A stretch of 64,000 bases of DNA from Mesorhizobium sp. RMAD-H1. Lineage in GTDB: Bacteria > Pseudomonadota > Alphaproteobacteria > Rhizobiales > Rhizobiaceae. Of the stretch, positions 39,431 through 48,708 are shown piece after piece. The notes beneath the pieces were generated by a model. The model did not search any database and was not told the DNA's origin. It saw only the letters and a list, made by a program, of their open reading frames with translations. How positions within the stretch are numbered: position 1 is the first letter of the stretch; each line of letters starts with the position of its first letter. The translations under genes were made by a program, and so were the position numbers. The stretch spans positions 222,315-286,314 of the forward strand of contig NZ_JACHWN010000008.1 of assembly GCF_014191375.1 (NCBI RefSeq), in the 5' to 3' direction.

Positions 39431-40540
39431 TCAGGGCTTGATCCGCACGATATTGTTCTGTCCCTTGGAACCATCGTCCTCGGAACTCGCAACTTCACCA
39501 CGCTTCACGCGCTCTGCGAATTCGGTCGTGCCTCCATTGGCCAGGACTCTCGCCTGATCCACCCATTTCTCGCGATCGATGCGGCCTGGGAAAGCAAGGT
39601 AGCTGCCGATCCAGTCGATATTGTCGCGGTTCCAGGCCGCGATCTGGCTGAAATGCCAGATACCGAGGCCGTGCAGCCGTGCTTCGTTCTGCCGGCCTAT
39701 TCCGTTGATCAGTTTGAGATCATCGGCGATGCCCTGAGGCTTCGTCATCCCGAAGGGGCGGCGTCCCTCATGCCGGTCCTCGCCTTCCACCCGGTCCAGC
39801 ACCTGCGGCAAGCCGGACTTGAGCTTGGCAATATCGGTATGATCCATCGGCTTGTCGCTCGCGGGCAGGCCGGCCCGGACCGCCCGGGAGTGTTCGGTCT
39901 CCCCGCCGGCAGAAAGGACTTTTGCCTGATCGATCCAAAGTTCACGTTCGATACGGCCGGGAAAAGCCATGTGGTGGCCCATCCATTCGGCTTCCTCGGG
40001 GGTCCAAGCGGCGATCTGGCGAAACGTATGGATGCCGAGGCCGTTCAATATGGCCTCGTTGCGCGGCCCGATGCCCTTGATCAGCTTCAAATCGTCCTTA
40101 TCGGCCGGATCCTTCGATGCAAGGGCCGGCGGCTGCTTGCCGGGATGGCTCACCCCGGTCGGGACGGGAGCAACGCGCTGCACGGCTTGCCGGGCCGGGA
40201 TAGCGGCAGCGGCAGCGGCGCCGGCTGCTGCGGTGCCGACGGCGGCAACGGGTTCGGCGTGGCCGGCGAAGAGGCCGTGCAACAAGCTGCCAAACAGGCA
40301 GCCTATGATGTAGGCGCCGAAAAACAGCAGACCGAGATCAAGCCAGTAGCCAGCTTCTCCGGGCAGCAGCTTGAAGGCGGCGACTGCAAGGCCGATCAGA
40401 AATGCGGGGATGCCGATGCTCAGCCAGCCGGCCCTGGACCAGCCGGGCTTCTCCTGGAGAAAGCTCAGCCATCCGATGATGCCGCCAAGGAGGAGGGCCA
40501 GGAGCAGCCACACGGAATGGAACTCAGTCAGATACAGCAT
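39431..40540 (-). CDS. Membrane protein with two helix-hairpin-helix modules
   Basis: 369 residues. Three membrane helices in the first 90 residues are followed by an Ala/Pro linker. Then come two near-identical helix-hairpin-helix modules of about 65 residues: DDLKLIKGIGPRNEAILNGL and DDLKLINGIGRQNEARLHGL, each followed by a QIAAW...FPGRI..E.W.DQA block. The same module is found at the C-terminus of NADH dehydrogenase subunit E in alphaproteobacteria. It suggests nucleic-acid or protein contact at the membrane; no function is known to me. It lies 10 bases after the OmpA/BON gene stop, so the two are co-directional and likely co-transcribed. Confidence 0.7.
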   Translation of the reverse strand: MLYLTEFHSVWLLLALLLGGIIGWLSFLQEKPGWSRAGWLSIGIPAFLIGLAVAAFKLLPGEAGYWLDLGLLFFGAYIIGCLFGSLLHGLFAGHAEPVAAVGTAAAGAAAAAAIPARQAVQRVAPVPTGVSHPGKQPPALASKDPADKDDLKLIKGIGPRNEAILNGLGIHTFRQIAAWTPEEAEWMGHHMAFPGRIERELWIDQAKVLSAGGETEHSRAVRAGLPASDKPMDHTDIAKLKSGLPQVLDRVEGEDRHEGRRPFGMTKPQGIADDLKLINGIGRQNEARLHGLGIWHFSQIAAWNRDNIDWIGSYLAFPGRIDREKWVDQARVLANGGTTEFAERVKRGEVASSEDDGSKGQNNIVRIKP

Positions 40541-40550
40541 GGCCGTTCTC

Positions 40551-41978
40551 CTACTTCACGAGAAATTCGATACGGCGGTTCTTGGCCCGACCGTCTGGGG
40601 TGTCGTTGGAAGCAACAGGTTCGGCCTCACCATAGCCGACGGCCGTAAGACGTGAGCCGTCGACGCCGGCGTTGACCATATATTGCTTCACTGCATCGGA
40701 ACGGTGTTGTGAAAGTGCGAGATTGGCTTTGGACGAGCCTTCGCCGTCCGCGTAACCCCGGATCTCGATCTTGCCTGTCGGGCAGCGCTGAGCCGTGGAA
40801 ACGACGGAATTGAGGATTTTCGCAGAATTCGTGTCGATCCGTGCGCTGCCCGTTTCAAAATGGATCGTGTCATTGCGAACGATATCGCTGAACAGCGACT
40901 GGCAGCCGGCATTGTCCACCGGTGCCCCCGGCTGGGCGACGGCGATGTCCGTCTGGCCCGTATATCCATCCGGAAGGGGACCGGACATCGCCGTCTTGAT
41001 CACCTTCGCCGCACTGTCATCGAGCGCGCTGCCGGTCAGGCTGACCGTCTTGTTGCTTATCTGCAGTGCTCCGTCGCTGAGACGCGACAGGTGGGGCAGG
41101 GCAAGAGCTGCGACAGCGAGCGTGCCGGCAGGCGCGTTTCCCGCCTTCTTCATGTTGTCGATGATGGTGCTCGAGGTGAAATTGCGCTTCGCCGCGGCCA
41201 ACAAATCCTGATGTTGCTGATCATTCTGATAGTTGCCGCTCAGTGTCAGCGTGTTTTCCTGCCCGTTGCGTACGGCGCTGAATACCGTGTCCTGGGATGT
41301 CTGCACCGCAGCTGTTTTCACCGTGCTGTCAGGAGAACCGGCCTGCACATGGACTTGCCCCAGCGCCACGCCCTGAGGGGTGCTTCTCAAAGCCGTCATC
41401 AGATTGGCGAAATCGCTTCGGTCCTTGGCAACGCCGTTCACCGATAAGGTGCCGTTGCTGAGCGCCATTGAAGCCGAGCTCAGAGCCGGAAGCTGCTTTG
41501 CCGCAAATTGGGCCGCAGTTTCAAAAGCTGCCGGAGCGCCCAGTGCATAGGTCAGCTTGTCGACCACATTGGCAGATGGGTTTTCGGCCTTGAGGGTGTC
41601 CAGAATGGACTGGCGGACATCCGGCCGAGGAACATTGCCGGTCAAGGTGATGGTGTTATCCGTCTTTTCGATGCCGAAATTGTAAGGCTGTGCCGTGGGA
41701 GCCAGCCTGGCCTCGTTCTTGACGAGGCGTACACCCGCGGTCGTGCCGACCGCTGTCGCGGCCTCGGTGATATCGCGCGGTGTGAACGCATTGGCCATAA
41801 GCGTTCCATCCCGGCCGCTGAAGTTGAGCGAGGGCTTGTCCAGCGTTATCTGCCCAAGAGCGCTTGCTGAACGCTGGGACAGGTCCTGCTGCATCGGTTC
41901 TGTGTGGGTTGCGGCTGTGTAGGCCCAAAGTCCAGCCAGGGGAAGGGTCCCCCACCACCATTTGTTGGGTCTATGCAT
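40551..41978 (-). CDS. OmpA-family protein with BON-like repeats
   Basis: 475 residues with an N-terminal membrane/signal segment (WWWGTLPLAGLWAYTAATHT). Several BON-like segments follow (ITLTGNVPRPDVRQSILDTL, LTLSGNYQNDQQHQDLLAAA, VSLTGSALDDSAAKVIKTAM). The OmpA domain at the C-terminus has TIHFETGSARIDTNSAKIL and EIRGYADGEGSSKANLALSQ. BON plus OmpA resembles Mycobacterium ArfA-type architecture. The BON part may bind membranes and the OmpA part peptidoglycan. Upstream DNA is AT-rich with a long inverted repeat. Confidence 0.78.
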   Translation of the reverse strand: MHRPNKWWWGTLPLAGLWAYTAATHTEPMQQDLSQRSASALGQITLDKPSLNFSGRDGTLMANAFTPRDITEAATAVGTTAGVRLVKNEARLAPTAQPYNFGIEKTDNTITLTGNVPRPDVRQSILDTLKAENPSANVVDKLTYALGAPAAFETAAQFAAKQLPALSSASMALSNGTLSVNGVAKDRSDFANLMTALRSTPQGVALGQVHVQAGSPDSTVKTAAVQTSQDTVFSAVRNGQENTLTLSGNYQNDQQHQDLLAAAKRNFTSSTIIDNMKKAGNAPAGTLAVAALALPHLSRLSDGALQISNKTVSLTGSALDDSAAKVIKTAMSGPLPDGYTGQTDIAVAQPGAPVDNAGCQSLFSDIVRNDTIHFETGSARIDTNSAKILNSVVSTAQRCPTGKIEIRGYADGEGSSKANLALSQHRSDAVKQYMVNAGVDGSRLTAVGYGEAEPVASNDTPDGRAKNRRIEFLVK

Positions 41979-42172
41979 GTTCTCATACTCTCCGCATCTG
42001 GTTGAACCTGCTGCCTGGGCGTTTGGCTCTGGGCAAGCTGCATTCCGTATCGCATCTCAGCCAGCCGCCTCTGCCTTCACAAGTTCATGAGAAAGTAAAG
42101 TAGACTAAGCTTCCGTCGAGAATAACAGCGATGCTATTTCAAAGAAGTAAATCGAAAAATCTATTTGTGAAA

Positions 42173-42257
42173 ATTGGTTAAATATTTGCTGATACGGTTT
42201 TATTCTGTAATTTCATAATTTCATTGTTATAGAGAATATCAGATATTATTTACCAAT
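42173..42257. repeat. Long imperfect inverted repeat
   Basis: Left arm ATTGGTTAAATATTTGCTGATA (22 bases: 42173-42194) and right arm 42237-42257 whose complement begins ATTGGTAAATAATATCTGATA with a few mismatches; the loop is 42 AT-rich bases. It could be a paired operator for looping or a bidirectional regulatory element. Confidence 0.45.
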
Positions 42258-42337
42258 TCCGTCCGATGGGATTTTCCTCTCGGGGTTCGACCATCTCCAT
42301 CCCTCTTGCCATCTCCATTGAGCAGCCTTGTATGGCG

Positions 42338-42349
42338 GCAAAATTTTGC
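42338..42349. promoter_or_regulatory. Possible Fur/Mur operator
   Basis: Perfect 12-base palindrome GCAAAATTTTGC about 40-50 bases before the regulator's start. TGCAA/TTGCA-type palindromes are used by rhizobial Fur-family (Mur) proteins, so autoregulation is plausible, but the match is only to the general pattern. Confidence 0.35.
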
Positions 42350-42381
42350 AAACGCTTGTCAACTGGCGCATAATCGGCTCT

Positions 42382-42810
42382 ATGGGAACGATGAATCAGA
42401 AGCCCGATTACGAGAAGGAACTGCGCGAGGCAGGCATTCGGATCACGCGGCCGCGGCGTGTCATTCTCGACATATTGTCCGGGACGGAAGACCATCCCGA
42501 TGCGATGGAAATCTTCCGTCGCGCGGTTTCCGTCGACAGCAGCATCTCGCTATCGACGGTCTATCGGACGATGAAGCTCCTGGAGGAGCGCGGTGCGATC
42601 CACCGCCATGCCTTCAATGGTGGCCCGTCCCGCTTCGAACAGGCGAGCGGAGCGCATCACGATCATTTGATCGATATCGAGACAGGCGATGTCATCGAGT
42701 TCCGTTCCGACCGGATCGAGAAGCTTCAGGAAGAGATCGCACGCTCGCTCGGCTACGATATCGTGCATCACCGGCTGGAGCTTTACGGGCGCAAGCGCAA
42801 GGCAAAATAA
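42382..42810 (+). CDS. Fur-family metal-responsive regulator (Fur/Mur-like)
   Basis: About 142 residues (start at ATG 42382 or 42391). The winged helix carries [14 protein letters not shown] and [20 protein letters not shown]. The metal-binding dimerisation domain has [16 protein letters not shown]. There are no CxxC structural-zinc pairs at the C-terminus, as in rhizobial Mur/Fur rather than Zur. In Hyphomicrobiales these proteins often answer to manganese (Mur) while iron is handled by Irr and RirA; I cannot decide from sequence alone. Confidence 0.82.
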   Translation: MGTMNQKPDYEKELREAGIRITRPRRVILDILSGTEDHPDAMEIFRRAVSVDSSISLSTVYRTMKLLEERGAIHRHAFNGGPSRFEQASGAHHDHLIDIETGDVIEFRSDRIEKLQEEIARSLGYDIVHHRLELYGRKRKAK

Positions 42811-42851
42811 GGCTCGCGGAATTTCTGGACCGTGGCGGTCCGCGCTGCAGA

Positions 42852-43667
42852 TCAGCTCTTGATGAGCCATTCATGCTCCGGCGCGTTGTGGAACTTCCAC
42901 GTTCGCTTCGGCCCGGCCATGACGTTGAGATAATAAAGGTCATAGCCGTGGATGGCGGCGCAGGGGTGGTATCCTTCCGGCACCATCGTCGCGTCCCCAT
43001 CCTCGACTACCATCACCTCGTCCAGCTTGCGCTTGCCGGCTTCGTCCGCATCGGTATAGACGCGCTGGAAGGCGAAGCCCTGGGGCGGGTTGAGGCGGTG
43101 GTAGTAAGTCTCCTCGAGCTGGGATTCGCGCGGCAGATCATCCTGATCATGCTTGTGCGGCGGATAGCTCGAAGTGTGACCGCCGGGTGTGATGACCTCG
43201 ACGACCAGCAGCGAATCGGCGGCCGGGTCGGTCTCCGGCAGGATATTGACGACATGGCGCACATTGGTGCCCTTGCCGCGCGTTTCCTGGCCCAGCGTCT
43301 CCGGCGCGATGACGCGGACGGGATGGCTCAGCGGCCTCCCCGGCGCCGTGCAGACGGCAAGTTCCAGATCGGTTGCTGCCTCCACGGTCCATGACGCGCC
43401 GGCGGGAACATAGACCGACCAGGGTTTGCCTTCGAAGGGGGACATGCGCTCGCCCAGCTCGCCCAGATCCTTTCCGTCCGCAGTGACCCTGCCTTTACCG
43501 GTGACGAAAACGAGGCAGGTCTCGCGGTCGCTTTCCCCGCCTTTGGCGGTGGCTCCCGGCGAAAGGCGATGGAGCGCAAAGCCGACATAGGTCCAGCCTG
43601 CCGATTGCGGGGTGATGTCGATGATGCGGCCGGTGCCGGATGCCGGTTTGACATGCAGTTTCGACAT
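42852..43667 (-). CDS. iolB: 5-deoxy-glucuronate isomerase
   Basis: 271 residues from ATG 43667 with AGGAAG upstream. Bicupin enzyme that converts 5-deoxy-D-glucuronate to 2-deoxy-5-keto-gluconate in myo-inositol catabolism. Family blocks are SYPPHKHDQDD (metal-binding His), LEETYYHRLNPPQGFAFQRV and VPEGYHPCAAIHGYDLYYLN. Last gene of the iolCDE-orf-iolB operon. Confidence 0.93.
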   Translation of the reverse strand: MSKLHVKPASGTGRIIDITPQSAGWTYVGFALHRLSPGATAKGGESDRETCLVFVTGKGRVTADGKDLGELGERMSPFEGKPWSVYVPAGASWTVEAATDLELAVCTAPGRPLSHPVRVIAPETLGQETRGKGTNVRHVVNILPETDPAADSLLVVEVITPGGHTSSYPPHKHDQDDLPRESQLEETYYHRLNPPQGFAFQRVYTDADEAGKRKLDEVMVVEDGDATMVPEGYHPCAAIHGYDLYYLNVMAGPKRTWKFHNAPEHEWLIKS

Positions 43668-43671
43668 CGCG

Positions 43672-43869
43672 CTATTCTTCCTTTTTACTGGGCTCATAGT
43701 TCAACAGATATGACCACGCTCCATAGGCTGTCATGCCGGCGGTAAGCGTGCCCCAGAAGGCTTCGCCGTTCGTCCATTCATAGATGCTCCAGGCGGCGCA
43801 GAAGCCGACGAGCGCGATGCGCCGCCAGAGCGGATCGAGGAAGGGATGGGAGGTGGTGTTCTGGCTCAA
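43672..43869 (-). CDS. Small membrane protein in the iol operon
   Basis: 65 residues if started at the TTG at 43869, which has AGAGGG five bases upstream and lies 13 bases after the iolE stop. An ATG start at 43941 would overlap iolE in another frame. Two hydrophobic helices (IALVGFCAAWSIYEW and FWGTLTAGMTAYGAWSYLL) flank a short turn, and the C-terminus is charged. The iolB start lies 5 bases after its stop. Operon position suggests a role tied to inositol use, but I know of none. Confidence 0.65.
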   Translation of the reverse strand: MSQNTTSHPFLDPLWRRIALVGFCAAWSIYEWTNGEAFWGTLTAGMTAYGAWSYLLNYEPSKKEE

Positions 43870-43882
43870 AGTGCCCTCTTCT

Positions 43883-44764
43883 TCAGGATAGGCCGGCTTC
43901 CTTGACGAAGCGGCCGAGATTTTCGCGGCCCAGTCTAGCATAGGTCGCCGGTTCGGCCTTCTCAGGATCCTGCTCGGCCTCGACGACGACCCAGCCGGAA
44001 TAGCCCGGCAATTGCTTCAGCACACCGACATAATCGATAAAACCATCGCCTGGAACCGTATAGACGCCGGCCAATACCGAATCGAGGAAGGACCAGTCGC
44101 CTTTCTGTGACTGCCACATCACATCCTCACGGATGTCCTTGCAGTGCACATGGCTGATGCGGTTGCGATAGTGGCGGGCGATGCGGGCGGGATCGCCGCC
44201 GCCCCAGGTGGCGTGCCCGGTGTCGAGCAGCAGGTGGAACGCTTCGCCGGTCACATCCATCAGGCGGTCGATCTCGGCCTCGCTCTGCACCACCGTGCCC
44301 ATGTGATGATGGTAGACGAGCTGCAGGCCCTCTTCGCGCAGGCGCTCGGCGAACTCTGTATAGCGTGCGCCGAATTCCTTCCAGGCGGCCCTTTCCAGAA
44401 CGGGACGGGCCGAAAGCGGCAGCGCCTTGTCGGAGTGGATGGCGTTGGAAGTTTCGGCTGCGATGAAGACCTTGCAGCCCATTGCCTTCAGGAGGTCGAT
44501 ATGAAGGCGGGCATGCTTCATCTCCTCCGCCACGTCGCGGATGAGAAGCTCCGTCGAATACCAGCCGCCGGCCAGCGCAAGGCCGTGGGCGTCGAGGATG
44601 GGCTTCAGCTTCGCGGCGTCACGCGGGAACTTGTTTCCAAGCTCCATGCCCTCGAAGCCGGCGGCCTTTGCTTCCGTCAAGCACTGTTCGAGGGGGATAT
44701 GGCCGCCGATTTCCAGCATGTCGTCATTGGACCAGCCGATCGGGTTCGCGCCGATGCGGATCAT
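43883..44764 (-). CDS. iolE: 2-keto-myo-inositol dehydratase
   Basis: 293 residues, xylose isomerase-like TIM barrel. Removes water from scyllo-inosose to give 3D-trihydroxycyclohexane-1,2-dione, the second step of inositol breakdown. Starts IRIGANPIGWSNDDMLEIGG, typical for IolE. Metal ligands include the Glu and His in YHHHMGTVV and LLLDTGHATWGG, and the Glu in WVVVEAEQDP. Located between iolD and the small membrane gene. Confidence 0.93.
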   Translation of the reverse strand: MIRIGANPIGWSNDDMLEIGGHIPLEQCLTEAKAAGFEGMELGNKFPRDAAKLKPILDAHGLALAGGWYSTELLIRDVAEEMKHARLHIDLLKAMGCKVFIAAETSNAIHSDKALPLSARPVLERAAWKEFGARYTEFAERLREEGLQLVYHHHMGTVVQSEAEIDRLMDVTGEAFHLLLDTGHATWGGGDPARIARHYRNRISHVHCKDIREDVMWQSQKGDWSFLDSVLAGVYTVPGDGFIDYVGVLKQLPGYSGWVVVEAEQDPEKAEPATYARLGRENLGRFVKEAGLS

Positions 44765-44805
44765 AGGTTTTCTCCGTGATTTTGATTGGTATCGAGGTGT
44801 ACGAG

Positions 44806-46656
44806 CTAGTTGCCGATGCGCTGGAGCCGGCGGGCCTCCTCATATCGCTTGCGTGCGGCTTCAACCTCCTTGCGGCTGCTCACTTCGGGCACGGCCACAT
44901 CCCACCAGTTGCCGCCCGCCTCCGTGGTGATCAGCGGATCGGTGTCGATGACGATGACGGTGGTGCGCGTCGCCGCCTTCGAGCATTCGAGGGCCGTTTC
45001 TAGTTCGGCGATCGAGGAGACCTTGACCGCTTCCGCGCCCAGGCTTTCGGCGTGCGCCCGGAAATCGATGTCGGGCAGGGTTTCGTGACGGGTGTCGCGC
45101 AGGAGATTGTTGAAGTTCGCGCCGCCTGTCGCCATCTGCAGCCGGTTGATGCAACCGAAGCCGCGGTTGTCGAGCACGACGATGGTGAGCTTGGCGCCGA
45201 GCATGACGGAGGAGGCGATCTCGGAATTGAGCATGAGATAGGAACCGTCACCGACCATGACGACCACCTCCTTGTCCGGCTTGGCGAGCTTGACGCCAAG
45301 GCCGCCGGCGATTTCATAGCCCATGCAGGAGAAGCCGTATTCCAGGTGATAGGAACCGGGTGCACCCTGCCGCCAGAGCTTGTGCAGCTCGCCCGGCAGG
45401 CCGCCGGCGGCACAGACGACGGTCGCTTCGGCGGTCAATTGCCGCTGCACCGCGCCGATCACCTGCGCGTCGGAGGGAAGCGCCGCATTCGTCGGTGCGG
45501 TGGCCTTGTCGGCCGCCTCGTTCCAGGCGGCGAGCGCGGCTCTGGCCTTCTCCTGCCATGCGGCGGGAGAAGCATATTGGCCGAGTTTGCCCGACAATTC
45601 ACCAAGCCCGGTCCGGGCGTCGCAGACGAGCGGCAGCGCCTGATGCTTTCCGGCATCGAATGGCTGGACGTTCAAGCCGATAATGGTCTTCGCCTCGTTG
45701 CGGAAAAGGCTCCATGAGCCGGTGGTGAAATCCTGCAGGCGTGAGCCGACGGCAAGGATGACATCGGCCTCCGCTGCAAGCTCGTTGGCGGCTGACGTGC
45801 CGGTGACGCCGATGGAGCCGAGGTTCTGCGGATGGTCGGCGGGAAGCGAGGACTTGCCGGCCTGGGTTTCTGCAACCGGTATGCCGTGCTTCCCGACGAA
45901 TTGCCTGAGGGCTTCCGACGCTTCGGAATAGAGCACGCCGCCGCCGGCTATGATCACCGGCTTCTTCGCTTTGGCGAGCGCGGCCGCTGCGATTTCCAGT
46001 TCGTCCAGTGCCGGACGCAGGCGGCGCGGCGTCCAGATGCGCTCGGCGAAGAATTCCTCGGGATAATCGAAGGCCTCCGCCTGCACATCCTGACAGAGCG
46101 CGAGGGTGACCGGGCCGCAATCGGCGGGGTCGGTCAGCACCTGCATGGCGCGGGCGAGGGCGGGGATGATCTGTTCCGGGCGGGTGATCCGGTCGAAATA
46201 GCGCGAGACGGGGCGGAAGCAGTCATTGGCCGAGGCGGTGCCGTCGCCGAAATTCTCGACCTGCTGGAGGACGGGATCGGGAATGCGGTTGGCGAAGACA
46301 TCGCCGGGCAGGAGCAGGAGCGGCAGGCGGTTGACATGGGCGACGCCCGCCGCCGTCACCATATTGAGGGCGCCGGGGCCGATGGAGGAGGTGCAGGCCA
46401 TGAAGCGGCGGCGGAACGACGCCTTGGCGAAGGCGGTGGCGGCAAAGGCCATGCCCTGCTCGTTATGGGCGCGATAGGTCGGAAGTTCGTCGCGGACGGC
46501 ATGAAGCGCCTCGCCCATACCCGCGACATTGCCATGGCCGAAGATCGCCCAGACACCGGCGAAGATCGGGACGGTCTCGCCGTCGATGACGGTCATCTGG
46601 CGCGTCAGGAAACGGGCAAGCGCCTGCGCCATGGTCAGTCTTATCGTCTTCGTCAT
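44806..46656 (-). CDS. iolD: Trihydroxycyclohexane-1,2-dione hydrolase (ThDP-dependent)
   Basis: 616 residues from ATG 46656 with GGGAGG upstream. Thiamine diphosphate enzyme that opens the inositol ring. Catalytic glutamate lies in TYRAHNEQGMAFAATAFAKA; the ThDP/Mg motif is VGDGSYLMLNSEIASSVML. The GPGALNMVTAAG and EYGFSCMGYEIAGGLGVKLA blocks are also family hallmarks. Confidence 0.94.
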   Translation of the reverse strand: MTKTIRLTMAQALARFLTRQMTVIDGETVPIFAGVWAIFGHGNVAGMGEALHAVRDELPTYRAHNEQGMAFAATAFAKASFRRRFMACTSSIGPGALNMVTAAGVAHVNRLPLLLLPGDVFANRIPDPVLQQVENFGDGTASANDCFRPVSRYFDRITRPEQIIPALARAMQVLTDPADCGPVTLALCQDVQAEAFDYPEEFFAERIWTPRRLRPALDELEIAAAALAKAKKPVIIAGGGVLYSEASEALRQFVGKHGIPVAETQAGKSSLPADHPQNLGSIGVTGTSAANELAAEADVILAVGSRLQDFTTGSWSLFRNEAKTIIGLNVQPFDAGKHQALPLVCDARTGLGELSGKLGQYASPAAWQEKARAALAAWNEAADKATAPTNAALPSDAQVIGAVQRQLTAEATVVCAAGGLPGELHKLWRQGAPGSYHLEYGFSCMGYEIAGGLGVKLAKPDKEVVVMVGDGSYLMLNSEIASSVMLGAKLTIVVLDNRGFGCINRLQMATGGANFNNLLRDTRHETLPDIDFRAHAESLGAEAVKVSSIAELETALECSKAATRTTVIVIDTDPLITTEAGGNWWDVAVPEVSSRKEVEAARKRYEEARRLQRIGN

Positions 46657-46705
46657 TGTATTCCTCCCTGCGCAATCTCTCCTGTTGCGCATAATCTATC
46701 CGAAT

Positions 46706-48631
46706 TCAGGCCGCCTTGCGTCCCCTGGCATCGAGCCAGGCGCCCGTCAGCTTCTCGAAGCGCGCGGCCATATCCGCTATGGCCTCATCATCGGTGATGC
46801 GGCCGGCCAGCCATTTCTCCGCGGCATCGGCAAAGAGCGTGCGCCCGACGGCAAAACCCTTGACCGCATCGATTTTCGCCGTCGCGGCGAAGGCCGCCTC
46901 CAGCTCATCATGCGGCGCTTCCAGGCCGAGAAGCACCACACCCCGGCACCATGGATCGCGCGTGGCGATGACGCTCTGGATATTGCGCCATGCCTCGCTC
47001 GATGCCTGCGGCTCGAGCTTCCACCAGTCGGGCCTTATGCCCAGATCGTAGAGTTCCTTCAGGGCGCGCGCTATGCTCTGGTTGTCGAGAGGACCGTTCT
47101 TGCCGGCGATGATCTCGATCAGCAGCTCGCGGCCCACCTTACGCGCCGCGTCGTAGAGCGTGCGCAGCTTTTCCGATTGCTCCTTCTTCAGTTCCGCCGG
47201 ATCGTCAGGATGGTAGAAGCAGAGGCATTTGATGGTGTGGGTCACCGGCCACTCCACGAGCTGCGAGCCGATATCCTGGCTGAACTCGAAACGCAGCGGG
47301 CGCGAGCCCGGACGCTCGACCGGCCGGCCCAGCCAGTCGAAACCGTGTTTTGCCGCCTCGAAAAAGGCGTCGCGGCCGAATTTCTCGTCGATCAGCATGC
47401 CATAGCCTGGGCGGCCATCGGCAACGCGGGCGGCCGCCTTCACCGCCAGCACCTTGAAGGCGGAAATGCGCGCGGGGTCGGCCCCCGTCCGCCTGGCGAT
47501 CTCTTCGAGCTGGATGCGATGGTCGATGGCGAAGGCCATCAGCGACGGGATGTCGCCGCGCCGGGTCGTGGACCAATGGACGTGGTTGATGTCCTCGTCC
47601 TTGCGCAGCGCATGATGCGGACTGCCGTGCTTGAGGAAATATTGCAGTTCCTCGAAGGTCGGGATATCCGGCGAGCAGAGCAGGCGGGAAACGGCGAAAG
47701 CGCCGCAGGCATTGGCCCAGGTCGCTGCGGTTTCGAGGCTCTCGCCGCCGAGCCAGCCGCGCAGGAAGCCGGACATGAAGCTGTCGCCGGCGCCAAGCAC
47801 GTTATAGACCTCGATGGGGAAGCCCTTGCCGACGATGCCGTCTTCCAGATCGTCGCTGATCGGCCCTTCGTAGACGATGCAGCCCATCGGTCCGCGCTTC
47901 AGGACGATGGTGGCGGAGGACAGCGCCCGGATAGTCTTGAGCGCGGCGAGCAGATCGTTCTCGCCCGAGGCGATCAGCACTTCCTCCTCCGTGCCGACGA
48001 TCAGGTGGCAATCTGCAAGCACGGTCTTGAGATGGTTGGAAACTTCCGCCGAAGCCACGTAGCGGTTGTCCCCCTCGGCGTGTCCCGCCAGTCCCCACAG
48101 GTTCGGGCGATAATCGATATCGAAGACCACCTTGCCGCCATGCGCCTTGGCGATCTGAATTGCCTTGCGCTGGGCTGCATCGGTATTGGGTTTGGAGAAA
48201 TGGGTGCCGGTGACGACGATTGCCCTGGCCGAGGCGATGAAATCCTCGTCGATATCATCGGGATCGAGCGCCATATCGGCGCAGTTCTCGCGATGAAAGA
48301 GAAGGGGGAAGGATTTGTCGTTCTCGACGGAGAGGATCGCAAGCGCGGTCAGGCGCGCGGGATCGACGACGATGCCCTTGTCAGAAACGCCTTCGCGCAG
48401 CAATTGCTCGCGCAGGAAATTGCCGAACTGCTCCTTGCCGACGCGGGTGAGCAGAGCCGATTTCAGGCCCAGCCGGGCGGTGCCCACGGCGATGTTCGCC
48501 GGGCAGCCGCCGACGGATTTGGCGAAGGACGCCACATCCTCAAGCCGCGAGCCGATCTGCTGGCCATAGAGATCAACGGAGGCGCGCCCGATGGTGATGA
48601 CGTCGAGCTCTTTTTCCGGTTGGCGCGGCAT
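46706..48631 (-). CDS. iolC: Bifunctional 5-dehydro-2-deoxygluconokinase / DUF2090 aldolase-like
   Basis: 641 residues from ATG 48631, preceded by GGGAG. The first 330 residues are a PfkB/ribokinase-type kinase (VITIGRASVDLYGQQIG, catalytic VLGAGDSFMSGFLRGW) that phosphorylates 2-deoxy-5-keto-gluconate. The last 300 residues are a DUF2090 domain (PGYGMLIDEKFGRDAFFEAA), thought to act as the following aldolase (IolJ role). This fusion is typical of Proteobacteria. First gene of the operon; its promoter faces iolG across a dyad. Confidence 0.93.
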   Translation of the reverse strand: MPRQPEKELDVITIGRASVDLYGQQIGSRLEDVASFAKSVGGCPANIAVGTARLGLKSALLTRVGKEQFGNFLREQLLREGVSDKGIVVDPARLTALAILSVENDKSFPLLFHRENCADMALDPDDIDEDFIASARAIVVTGTHFSKPNTDAAQRKAIQIAKAHGGKVVFDIDYRPNLWGLAGHAEGDNRYVASAEVSNHLKTVLADCHLIVGTEEEVLIASGENDLLAALKTIRALSSATIVLKRGPMGCIVYEGPISDDLEDGIVGKGFPIEVYNVLGAGDSFMSGFLRGWLGGESLETAATWANACGAFAVSRLLCSPDIPTFEELQYFLKHGSPHHALRKDEDINHVHWSTTRRGDIPSLMAFAIDHRIQLEEIARRTGADPARISAFKVLAVKAAARVADGRPGYGMLIDEKFGRDAFFEAAKHGFDWLGRPVERPGSRPLRFEFSQDIGSQLVEWPVTHTIKCLCFYHPDDPAELKKEQSEKLRTLYDAARKVGRELLIEIIAGKNGPLDNQSIARALKELYDLGIRPDWWKLEPQASSEAWRNIQSVIATRDPWCRGVVLLGLEAPHDELEAAFAATAKIDAVKGFAVGRTLFADAAEKWLAGRITDDEAIADMAARFEKLTGAWLDARGRKAA

Positions 48632-48708
48632 CTTTCTTCTCCCACTTCTGTTTGCGCCCCCGAAAGGGATGGACGATCGGCGCAAACGCTATTATGAGTT
48701 TCGAAAAT

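Larger units (their letters stand above)
41979..42381. other. AT-rich region between ompA/BON gene and fur-family gene
   Basis: About 400 bases without a gene, far more AT-rich than its surroundings. It contains an imperfect inverted repeat of about 21 bases (42173-42194 with 42237-42257) and a GCAAAATTTTGC palindrome (42338-42349). Both divergent genes probably have their promoters here. Confidence 0.55.

Noticed and set aside
46529..48697. 722-codon plus-strand frame opposite iolC
   Set aside because: Shadow of the iolC reading frame; the minus strand carries a kinase and DUF2090 domain with intact motifs.
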